DNA from: Euglena gracilis
Lineage: Eukaryota > Euglenida > Euglenophyceae > Euglenales
Assembly: GCA_039621445.1 (NCBI GenBank)
Contig: CP154955.1
Span: 6,066,785-6,130,784, forward strand
Length of the DNA stretch: 64,000 nucleotides
Direction: 5' to 3'
The notes beneath the pieces are model-generated. The model searched no databases. It was not told where the DNA came from and saw only the letters and a program-made list of their open reading frames with translations. Below, piece after piece: positions 36,201 through 48,200 of the stretch. The position numbers and the translations under genes are program-made. Every line of letters starts with the position of its first letter. Position 1 is the stretch's first letter.

Positions 36201-39200
36201 GGGCAGAATTCACAAAATTCTTTGGGGAGAGAGGTCCCCAGGGTCGATATAAGGGCAGGTGGGGCTGGGTCGGACCAGGCCAGTCTACCGCTCAAGAGTT
36301 CACAGTACCCCGGGGGGGGGGGGGGCTGGACTGCAGGTATTCCAAATTGGCTGGTGGAATGTGGCTGTGGCTGGTCCAGTATTCCAGTGGACTCCCTGGG
36401 GTGTCCACTAGAATACTACTGGACCCCCCAGGGGAGGGGTAGGACAGCAGGGCTAGCTGGTGGAATTTTTTTTCTCAGTGACCAGCTGGGGGGGGGGGGG
36501 CACTGGCAAGGTATTTTGAAAGACACTGGGGAAAAAATGGACTCGCTGGACCACCCAGGGGTAGGGGTCCCCCCGTCTGGAAAAAATGTTCGTGCGCCGA
36601 GGTGGAAATGGGGTGTTTAATGGCGTTTTTGGGTGATTTCGTTTCAAAAAAAAACCCCAAAAACAGACATTATTGGCAAGTTTTGGGGGTCCAAAAAATT
36701 TCGGCGCTTAAACAGTGGTGCGGTCCAGGTGGCCAATTTTTAGCCAGCACAAAGTGCTGGGCCGAAGAATTTTGCCCCCAAAACAGCCAAAAAGGCTGTT
36801 TTTGGCGCTATTCGGGCAAAAGTTTTTCGAAAAAAAGCAAAAAAAAGTTGGCGCCAAGCACCAGAAGGAAAAATTTGACTTTTTGGAGGGGTCTCGGGTA
36901 GCCCTCTGGGCCCCTTGGCAGGTGGGGGGTCTGGAACCCCCTCCTTGGCCAAGGGGGGGGAGCCCCCCACCGAAACCACGTACACCCTTCTCATAAATTT
37001 GGTGATTTAAACATACATACATACATACATACATACATGCATGCATACATACATACGTACATACATACATACATACATACATACATACATACATACATAC
37101 ATACATACATACATACATACAGACAGACAGACAGACAGACATACACGCATAGGTACATCGAACCCTGAGGGTACCACATTCTCGAACGGTTATGTCGCCC
37201 GGACGGGGTTGCTTTCGCACTCAGCCAGCCCTGCCTGCAATCAACGGTCCAGTTCCATTCCACAGCCCCCACACCGCTGGAGATGAAACAGCTCCAACTT
37301 GACGTGCAGGGTATCGGAGCGCAGCAGGGAGAGCGCCTCCGCCTCCAGCCGGAACGTAACGATCTGTGTGGGGGGGGGCAGAGCGAAAAATCCTTTGACC
37401 AGGTACATGCCACTGTTTACCAACCGCTGTGGGGAGGTCACTTCTGAGGCCGGTTAGGCTCTGGCCACCAGGTCAAAAGGCTCAAATAAATCGATTTTTC
37501 AACTTTTCAAATTGTTTCTTGTTTTGCTTCCAGGTGACCGCATTTCACTTAGGCGGCCGGATTCGCACTTAAGGGTTTTTCTTTTAGGATGCGCGCAATT
37601 GCGCAAATGTACGATTTTTTTGTAACCCCTGGGACCCTGTACCCTGTCCGCCGAAAATTTTTTTTGTGATCGCGGACGGAACTCGTTAGGGCTGGGCAAT
37701 TCGAACCCCTTCAAATGCAAAGTCCTAACTGGACTCCACGACGTGACGGGCGCGTGCAAATTTGGACCTCCCCCTCTCCGCAGCTGCTTGTCTCTACGCT
37801 GTCCGTGGGACACCTACCGACACCCACTTCCACCCCACACCACCCCGTGGCACCCACCTGGCCAGATCTGGCGGCGTACGGTTTTTGACTTTTGAGCGCC
37901 CGAATGTGACCCGTGGACGCTGATGGTTTGGCGTGCGATGAAATCAGACACCCTTGGTGAATTTCAGAATTATTGCGAGGGTGTGTTGGATGCCACGGAG
38001 TGCGAATTACAAAGGAATTGAGTGTGCCTGAAGAGTGGTGTGACACCCCTGTTTTGCACAAGTGTGAAGAAACGTCCGGCGAATTGGAACCTTCCAATTG
38101 GTGTCCAACTGAAATTTACTTATGGCGCATTGCACACTTGCGCAAATGCGCGCATCAAACGATTACTTCCTCAATTATGAATCCAGTTGCTGAGAGGGCG
38201 GTTGTGACGCCCCAGATTTGTGTCAGTGATGCAAAGTGTTCTTGTTTGATTTGCGCAATTGCGCGCACATTGTGTTGATTTTTGTTGCGAGACTACCCAA
38301 TGGGGGTTGTGTGACCACTCACACACTGTGGGCGTTGGCACTTACTTAGTGGAGTGAAAAGGGGTCTGATTTGTACGACTGCTGGAGATGTTGTGAATCC
38401 GAAGCAGCCACGATGACAACCAATTTGAGAGTGTGTGTGTGACGTGCGGTGTGGTTAAGGCCCTATGGCGATGTGTGACTGCTGTCCCTGTCTGGAGTTG
38501 ACCTGCATGGGGGATAACCAGCGCAGGGTACAGCTGTCAATTGGCGTGTGCTTTTTTGTTTGTTGACTTGCGCAATTGCGCGCATAAAAACGTTTCTGAA
38601 CAAAATAAATCACTTACAGATGTGCGACTGTGTAGCGTGTGAATTTGTGTTTGTGTAATGCAGGTGGAATGGTGACAGTGGTGGGTGGCACGTTATCGGA
38701 TTCATGGGTTTTGGTGAAAGGTGGTGTGCCGGCAGATCTGGAGAGGACTGAATGGAGTCCTCCCAGGCCAGCAGCACCCACTCCCGCCGCCGTGGCTACG
38801 AGGGCTACAGCGAGGAGGCCGCCCTGGCCGCGGAGTCCGGGAAGCTGCTGGGCCAGCTGGTGAAGGCCCATTTCGCCGCCACCTACGAGGAGTTCGTGGC
38901 GGCGGTGGTGCAGCGCGGCCACCCGCTGCAGACACTGGTGGTGCAGGTGGCCCACACCCGGGTGCCGCTGCGGACGGAGGGCGGCGCGGCGCTGCTGGAG
39001 GAGCTGGCCCGGGAGCCGCGGCGGCAGAGGATCGACCTGCTGCTGAAGGACGCCTGGGCCGTGTACCGGGCGCTGCGGCAGCACGCCTGCCCGCGAGCGG
39101 CGCAGCGGGTGGTGGCGGAGGAGCACGAGGCGCCGCTGGCGAGGCACCGGGCGGCCAGCCGGAGGAGCCGATGTGGAACCGGCAGTGGCGGCGGGAGCGG

Positions 39201-42200
39201 GCCTGCGAGCGGCTGGAGGACCTGTGGCAGCAGTCGGAGGGGCGGAGCTGCGTCCTGTGGTTCGACAACTTCTGGAAGCGGGCGATGACGTCGAACCCCA
39301 GAATGGTCATCCGCACTCACGACTGCTGCGTGATGGCCATGATGCGGACGGCGGTGGACGCCATCCCGGAGTACCCGGGGTACCCGTCGCTGGAGCAGCT
39401 GCTGGGCCGCATCCACCGGGTGTCCGCGCGGCTGGTGCGGAGCGACCTGCCGGCGTTCCTGGAGCTGGTCTCTGAGATCAGCGCACGCCCGCTGGAGGCG
39501 CACGAGCTGCGCGTGCCGCTGGACGTGCCCCGAACATCAGAGCGACTGAATGTGTTTTGTTTTTGGAATAGCCTGTGTGGGTTGATGGGCTGAGGGGTCT
39601 GAACAGCCCGTGCATGTTGATGTTGATGTATTGGGATTAGGGTTGTGGCTGCGTCTGAGTTGAAGGGAATTTAATTGCACCGACATGCGCGCAAATGCGC
39701 GCACATCACTGTATATGGAGTGTTTGAATTCCATTGCAGTCTTTGGTGGGGAAGCGTTGTTGCATACAAATTTCTCTTCTGTACTGCCACTTCCATTGGA
39801 TTTGCGCATTTGCGCGCAGATGTGAGTTTAGATGAGTTCCAGTGCTGGTTCACACCCTGGATCTGATGAATGTTTGCAAACTGTTTTGATGCGCGCATTT
39901 GCGCAAATGCGCGCATCAAAACAGTTTACCGTCTGTTTTGTATCAGAGGTGCGACTATACAGTTGGTGTCACACAGCAGGCGGTGACTCTGATGCGGCTG
40001 AGAGAACGCCCGGTGCCCGGTGTGGCGCCCCTTCATGCTGACGGACGACCGCATCTCCTCCCAGGTGGGGATGCTGAAGGTCCTCCGCTTCCTGAAGGGC
40101 GACGTCCTGGGCCGCGTGAAGGCGCCGATGCCCCTGCTGGTGGACATCAACCTGTGGTACCGCCAGCTGAAGGTGGTGTACGGGCGGGAGGGCCAGCGGT
40201 GGGACGCGGGCGAGGCGCTGCGACAGCTGCCCCCGCTGTACGGCGTGTGGCACGCGTACAAGCAGGTGCTGTACGTGCTGTACCGCCGCCTGCTGCCGCT
40301 GTTCCTGTTCCTCCAGCGGGGCACGATGGCGCCGGGTGAGCAGTGGTCCACCAAGCCGAAGGTGCGGGCGCTGGAGATGTGGGTCGGCGCCATGCTGATG
40401 GTGCCGGCGGACCGCCGCGCCCGCCTGCAACGGCTGATCCGGACCCTGCGGCGGCGGCGGGACACCGTGGTGCCAGAGGTGGAGCGGCGGCGGCAGCTGA
40501 CGCAGCAGGCCCAGCGGCGGAAGGAGGAGGCGGAGCGGCAGACCGCCCGGCAGGTGCGGCACGCGACGGCCAGCGCCAAGATGCAGCGGGCGTGGCAGTC
40601 GGGGAGCTGGGAGATGGAGTGCATCCGGGTGCTGGAGGACTGCCGCCGGAAGGAGGCCCAGGCAGTGGAGGCCCTGGAGAATCTGGAGCGAGACCTGGCG
40701 GTGGCGCAGGCGCTGGAGGACCTGCTGCTGGTGTGGGCGCCGGCCTGCTTCGCGCTGGGGTGGCAGGTGCGGGAGTGCCACTGGGAGGAGCGGCGGCCGC
40801 AGACCGGCGGACAGGCGCGGAAGGTGCTGTGCAACGCCCTGGCGATGCTGCTGCACCTGGAGGCGCCGACACCCGGACACCGGCCGCGCGGCCACTCGGA
40901 CTACGTGCGGACGCTGGCGTGCGCGCTGCTGATGTGGGACCGGTGGCACAAGCAGCTGCCCGCCTGCTGCTTCTCCGAGGAGGTGAACGAGGCCACCCTC
41001 AGCAGGCTGGGCGGCTCGATGTAGCAGCACCCAGAGGCGGTGGAGGTGGAGGACGTGATGGACCTGTACCTCCTGGTGAGGCAGGGGCACCACGGCGCCC
41101 GGGAGCTGCGGGCGGGCGGGGTGGACCGGCGGTGGATGGCGGACTGCCTGCGCAACCTGGACCACCTGCTTGACGGCAGTGAGCTGCGGCCGCCGCTGGA
41201 CGCCCCCGACCACCTGGTCCACCAGATGGTGACGTTCGCGTCGGTGAGGGGGCTGCGCCCGGAGAAGCGGCGGCAGCCTGAGGAGCTGGACGCGGACGAG
41301 GGGGAGGAGTCCGAGGACCAGTCGGTGGTCCTGCGGTGGCCGGACGGCTGGGTGGGTCCGCCATCCCTGCTGGCGCCCGACGCGGGGCCGAAGGGCGAGA
41401 CGGCCCTGAAGGACGTGCTGCAGTACGCGCTGCGAACGCTCGTGAAGGACCAGGTGCCCTCCGCCGACGCCGCGACGGAGCTGGACCAGCTCTGCTACGA
41501 CGCTCAGGCTGGCAGCAGCCGCCGGTCGCAGGCGGAGTTGGACCTGTGCCAGGTCCACTGGGACAGCGTGCTGGGTCGCCGTCGTCTACGTCAGCAGAGG
41601 GCTGCTGGGGAGGCAGCAGCCAGACTCGCGGTTGGTCAGTCCATTTTTTTTGGGGGGGGGCTGTATTCACTGTCGCCGTTGTACTGCTAATATGCTTTCC
41701 TCAATAATACAGAAGTGTAGTTTAGCATTTGCGCATTTGCGCGCATCAAACGTTAAAAAAAGTGTGCACGTGAGTGGTGATGCTGTCAACACGGTTGTAC
41801 CTTATGAAACAGTTTATACTTTTTATTTGCGCAAATGCGCGCATCAAAAGTGTGAACTGTTTCACATTGCTCCTAAGTGGCAAGTGCGGTAGGCCCTGTA
41901 TGTGTACTGTGTCTGACAAAGAGTTCCTTCAGTCCCCTTTGAAAATAGTGGCCCATTAGTCAAGGCGTTTGCACGCCTGTACATGCTCCGTATTTGTTTG
42001 GGGAATTCTCTGTGTTCTGAAAGCAGGGGGAAAGGTACTGAACGTTTGCAGCTCCGTAGGTTTGAGAGTATGAACGTTTTTGAGGACAGTGTGGTCACAC
42101 CCCCCTCCCAGAAGCCACAGACCGTGTTTTATTTGCGCAATTGCGCGCATCAAAAGTGTATTTTAAAAAAATTAATGCTATGGTGCACTGCGAATCTGCT

Positions 42201-45200
42201 GTTGTCCGTGGTCGCCGACTCCTCGTCGGAGGGGTCCCTGCAAGAGCGACCGACTCGACGGTCGCGATTCGAATCGCCGGTGGGCGACGAGTCACCTCCG
42301 CGGGCGGGCGGGCGGGTACCGGTGGACCATGCAGGGCGCGGGGCGGCCACCAGCAGTCGGGACACGGTGGAGCCGAGGGCGGCCCGCGTGTACGTCCCGG
42401 CGGACCCCTTCGAGGGGTCCGACTGAGCGGATTCTCCGATGAGGCGACGGTTTAGTAACTTTTGATACAAGTCACACCACGCTTTTTTTCATGGATCATT
42501 CGATGCGCCGTAACCAGGTGCATGTTCGCCAAAACAAAAAATTTGAAAACTCCCCTCCATACACCTTTCAGATTTCCAAAAAAAACAGGCCTACGGAGGT
42601 CCAACGGCAAACCGCCAGTGCGTTAACTGTTTCGCGACCTGAATGCGAGACGTGTCACCCCCGGTTTGTGTTGGGCAGTTTTTGGCACAGATAGGCCGTG
42701 AAAGATTACGAAAACGTAGCATATCCATACCCCCCCTTGTTACGGACCGGAATAATGCATGTTGTGCGTTCCGTCAAAATGTTTCACACTTTTTCCATTT
42801 TTTTGCCTGAAAATGCCTAAGTCGGTTGTATTTTTGCCACATTTGGGGCGGATTGCCTGCCGTAAGGTAGAAGGCATTTCAATCTGCTTTATTCAGCTGT
42901 CGAATGTGTAGTTCAGTCACTGATGAGAAACCCCCCCTTTTTGAAACTGCGCCTTGCCTCAGGTCACACACCATGGCCGACCCGGCGGCTGTCCCCCCGG
43001 AGGGGGAGGCCGCCGTCCCCGGGCAGGCGGAGCCCGGGACCGAGGCGGCGGAGGCTGGAGCGGAGCCCGCCCCGGCCGAGGCCGCTGCAGCGCAGGAGCC
43101 GAAGCCCGCCGCCAAGCCGGGGCGGATCCGCCCCCGCAGTACCGCCCGGAACCTCCCCATCGCGGAGGTGTACAAGGAGGAGATGAAGCAGTGGGTGCTG
43201 GCGACGGGGACGAAGCTGCCGCTGGAGGTGCTCCACGTGGACTACAACCAGTCCGAGGGGCAGACGAGGCCCCTGGACAACACGGAGGTGGAGCGGAAGC
43301 TGCGGCAGCTGCAGCTGAACCCCCCGCTGGAGATGGTGCGGGTCACCGTGTGGAAGAAGGCCGGTGTGTCTGTCAGTGTGTATGAGTCATATGTGGGTAT
43401 TTGCGGTTGTACTGGTTTGTCTGGAATAATTTTGTCTCTGGAAAGTCTGTTTGCATGCTGAGTTCAGCACTGGAATGACTGCATTGCATTGGAAGTCGGA
43501 TTTGATTTGCGCAATTGCGCGCACAAGCACACAATATCTTTTTACTTGCGCATTTGCGCGCACGTGCATGCCTGATGTGTTTTATTTGCGCAATTGCGCG
43601 CACATTCACACACAGTGTGTTTTATTTGCGCAATTGCGCGCACATCCCTTCATTGTCCTCACAGAGAACCACTACGTGCTGATGTCGGGGCAGCACATCA
43701 CCTCCGCGCTGAAGCGCTGGGCAGAGGGCTTCCGGGCCCAGAAGCTGAACCCGCCGAAGGGTTCAGCCCTGTATTTGTTTGTGTGTTTTTTTTTGCCCCT
43801 CTCATGTCACCCCTCTCGTGTCACCCCTCTCGTGCAGCCCCTCTCGTGCATCCCCTCTCGTGTCGCCCCTCCCGTGCCGCCCCTCCCGTGCAGCCCCTCC
43901 CGTGTCTGAAAGACAATGGTTCCAATGCAGGGCTGTGGCCAGGGGAAGTACGTCCTCGCCACCATCCTCCACCCCATGACCCCGGTGCACCTGCGGCGGG
44001 CGGCCGGCGGGGATGCGCAGGCCATCCAGTCGGCGGTGAAGGAGCTGTCCATCCCCCAGTTCGCCAACCTCCTGGTGAAGGGGAAGGACATCAGCACGGT
44101 GCCGGCGGTGCGGCTGGCGGCGGCCTACCGGCAGGCCGGCTGGGACCGGTCGGTCCCCCAGGTGTAAGCCTCGTCTAGTACCTCTGCCACTGCTCCCATG
44201 CGTTTGATGACGTTGTTCCTGTTTTATGCGTGCAATTGCGCGCATAAAAAGTTTCACACAGGCATAGTGCATTCATTCCTGTGATGCAGTGGCGGGGAGT
44301 GTCAGTTTCTGTGTCATTGCCGCAGGGACAGGTCATCCAGATGTGGGGGCCGCTGCAGCGGCTGGTGGAGGAGACCCCCGAGGCGGTGGCGGGCCTCCTC
44401 AGCGTGGAGTCGGCGCTGGCGGCGAGGGGCTGCACGCTGCTGTCCTCCCACGTGCGGTCCCTCCGGCGGCTGCTGACCCCCGATGCGCGGGCGCAGGTGG
44501 CGGCGGCGCTGCAGAGCCCGGGGATCGGGCTGGCCCAGCTGGAGCAGGCGGTGACCGAGGCCACCCACGAGATGTGGGTGGCCTTCGCGTGGAGGAGCGA
44601 CAACCCCAACATCCACGACCGGATCGGTATGTCATTGGGGTCTGGGGGGTCTGGGGTGTATTTGTGGGGATGCATATGGCAGCATTCGAAGGCGGTTGAT
44701 GGTACGGTGTTGTTCTGCAGCTGGAGTGTAACTGTTGCCCCACCCCTCCCCCCTTTACTGCTCTCTCATAGTGCACAACGGGGCGGAGCGGAGCCGCTTC
44801 AAGCGGACCGTGCCGGTCGCCGCCCTGCAGGTGACGCGGCTGGGGTCGTGGACCTGGAGCCCGGTGGAGCCAAAGCCCCCCCTGGCAGCGGTGCTGACGG
44901 CCCCCTTCTGGGTGGAGGCGCAGTACGAGGAGCTGCGGGCCTCCCGCCCTGCCGGCGGTGGAGTCGGAGATCGTGTCGAAGGAGGGCGGGGCCCTTCAGG
45001 AGGTGGCGGTGGCCAGGCCAGCCGGGGAGGAGAAGGGGGTGCGCTGCCTGGTGTACAAGGCCAGCGGGGACGCGGTGCCGGCGGAGGCGCTGGGGGCCGC
45101 AGTGGGCCTCGTCATCGTGGAGGTCACCCACAACACCGGCTCAGGCTTCTGTTTAATGTGAGTGTTTTTTTTTAGTTTTAACTGTTTGGGTTTTACTTGC

Positions 45201-48200
45201 GCATTTGCGCGCACAAAAAAAATTTCATACTCTCACTCGCACCTGTAACTGCTTCCCACAGTGTATACATTTTTTTTAAAAATTTGATGTGCGCACTTGC
45301 ACAAATGTTATGATGCGCGCACTTGCGCAAATCAAATGGCCCTGGTTTCAGGAAGGCGTCAGCTGAAACAGAATCCTGCCCCCTCCTGTCCGAGCAGGTC
45401 AAGCGCCTGGCGGGCGTCGTGCCGGTCGTCATCTACGGCGGTGCCGGGGCGGTGGCTGCGGTGGAGGCGGCGGTGAGGCGGCTGGCGCCGGGGCGGGAGA
45501 CGGTCACGGTGGACGTCTGGCTGCGGCAGGGGGGCCAGGGGGTGGCCCGCAAGTTTGAGAAGCGGGCCCTGGTGGTCGTGTTCGGCCCGGGTGACGTGGA
45601 GCGAAGCAAGGTACCCACCTCACCTCACGCATTGTGCAGATTGCCATTTCACATTTCAGACACTGGATGCTGGAATGCCACCCATGCTCATCAGTCTGTT
45701 TTTAATTGATGGTAGTCGTTTGATGCGCGCAATTGCGCGCACCTTCTACACAAAAAAGGCTTTGATGCTTCTACGTCTGTCTGCTCCCCTCGTCCGTTCG
45801 TAGGTGCTGCCCAAGGTGGAGTGGGACGTGGAGTCCAGCTGCGGGGCGGGGCTGCACTGGCTCTGCGTGGAGTGGCTGTGGCGGAGGGTGGTGCGGCGGA
45901 TGGAGGCGGCCAACGCCATGGTCATCCAGACCGCCGACGCCGCGGCGGGGGCCCGGGTGGCGGCCTGGGCAGCCAAGCCCCCCGAGGTGCTGGTGGTGGT
46001 GGAGGACTCCGCCAGCAGCCTGGAGGACGTCACCCAGACCGTGGGCAACACGGTGACCCTGCCCCGGCCCGTCGCCTCCGCCATGCTGCCCCTGCTGCTG
46101 GCCGCCCTGGAAGGGGGGGACGCCCTCTGGGTCCCCCTGGAGAACGCCGCCCTCCAGGACAAGCTCCGCCTGGCCGCTGAGGAGGCGGGGCGAAAGGCCA
46201 AGGAGGCCGAGGAGCGGCGCCGCCAGACCAAGATCCGGCAGGAGCAGCGCCGCCTGCAGAAGGTGGAGCAGCGCCAGAAGGAGGGGGGTGACCGGAAGAA
46301 GAAGCGCCGGAAGAAGGAGCCGGAGAAGAAGCCCAGCAGGCCCCCAGCCCCCAAGACCAGATGGGAGGAGCCCGAGGCGGTGGACAGCCCGGAGGAGGGC
46401 AGTGACGTGGAGATGACCGCCCCCGGCCGGGAGACCCCGGAGCTGACCCCACCCGCCAGCCAGCCTGAGGAGGCCAGCCCCCTCATCGTGCCGCCGCCGG
46501 TGGCCCAGCCCAGCCGTCACCCGGAGGAGGAGGTGGAGGAGGACAGCAGCAGCAGCAGCAGCAGCAGCAGTGACAGCTCGGACACCTCCTCGCCGGTCGC
46601 CAGCGAAGCTCCCGCAGTCCCACCAGTGCAGGGAGAAGAGGAAGAGGAGGAGGACACCATCGAGGAGATCACCCCCGGGTACCGGAAGCCAGAGCCCCAG
46701 AAGGGGAAGGAGAGAAAGGGGGAGGAGAAGAAGGGGGAGGGCAAGGGGGAGGGCAAGGGCAAGGGCAAAAGAAAACAAAAAATAAAAAAAACACAAAAAA
46801 GCAAAAAAAAAACCAAACAAGCCCAAAATCGAACTTACATGTAAGCGAAAAACTGCCAGGGAGCTCGCGAAAGGAGGACACCCGGTGGAGGGCGGCGGGG
46901 CTGATCCGTCCCCCGGGCCCGGGGGAGGCCCTGAAGGGCCCCAAGTCCTACCACCTCCCGGACCCCAAGAAGTAACCGGAGTTGAAGCCGATGATCGAGG
47001 CGGCCATGGCCAAGGTGGTGGCGGAGCAGGCTGTGGCGGCCTCAGCGCCGGCGCCGCAGGAGGCGGAGTCCGATCGGGAGGAGTCCGAGGAGGAGGAGGC
47101 CCCGGCACTGCCACCGCCTCGCACCGCCCCGGCAGCGGCGCCCCGGAGCACCGTCCGCCGCGGGCTGCCCAAGCCCGGGGCCAAGCCGGCGGCCGCCTCG
47201 GAGAGCCTCGCCAAGCAGCTCTCCAAGCACAAGAAGTGAGACTGGCTGTGGGCCTGTCTCAGCTCCTGTTTTTTTTAACGTTCTCTTCCCCTCTGTATTC
47301 TGGACTCATCATCTCTTTTTTTTGGATAAAACATATTTGATGCGCGCATTTGCGCAAATGTTTCTGTTACAAGAGTTTCACCCTCTCAGTCCCCTCTCGG
47401 TCATGGTCTGTCCCCTCTCAGAATTTTTTGTTTTTAAAAAATTCATCAGTGGTGTTGATGCGCGCAATTGCGCAAATAAAACGCACACTTTCTTGTTTTG
47501 TCATTTGCCTGCCAGCTGGGAGACGGTGCCCCACTGCCGTGGTGTCCGTGTACACCGCCCCCCTGCTGACCATCCACCGCCTACGTCATCCCCAAGCCCT
47601 CTACCCTGCCGGGGGGTGAACTTCATTTTTTTTTGGGTTGGTGTGACACCCCTCTCGTGATTCTGCAGCCCCCCTCTCGTGCTGTGCTGTCCCTCTCACC
47701 CGTGTCACAAATAAAAAAAACCATCACCCCTCCCTCAGGTACCACCCCCCACTGACAACCAGCGCGCGGCGGAGTGCGGGGCGGCCCCTCCTCTTGTTCA
47801 GCCAGGCGCCCGGGCGGCAAGCGTACTACCGCCCGCCGGGGGTTTGTTTGCCTGGTTCACTTTTGTTTTCCGTGTGGTCTGCTCATCCCCCCCCAACTCT
47901 GTCAACCTTCTGGTTCTCCCAGCGGCACCCCTCTCACACCCTGGCGCGCACACCACCGTACGTTTTATTTGCGCAATTGCGCGCATCAACATCAATTGTC
48001 TGTTTTGGTGCCTCACAAAAACACCAAGGTCAAAGTCTCGGGTTGCACGCACGCAAGCCACCGTACACTGGCAACCAGGCCCCCACTGATCCCCTGCGGA
48101 CGTCTCACCCCTACCGCCCTGCCCGCTGCACACCACCCCTGCACACCCTCTGCACCGTCACACCTCTGCACCCTGGACCCCTCCTCCCCCTACCCCCTGC

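Noticed and set aside
38721-41670. Long Arg/Pro/Ala-rich frames on the minus strand opposite gene A
   Set aside because: GC-rich shadow frames. Splice phases, helical and hydrophobic patterning and stop placement support the plus strand.
46797-46861. A 19-bp intron (GTAAGC to CCAG) to explain the frame change in gene B
   Set aside because: It would lead into a Gly/Pro frame, not the [13 protein letters not shown] frame, and all other introns here exceed 140 bp.
45771-47114. 447-codon minus-strand frame opposite gene B exon 7
   Set aside because: Poly-Leu/Pro shadow of a charged low-complexity exon; the plus frame has matching splice sites upstream.
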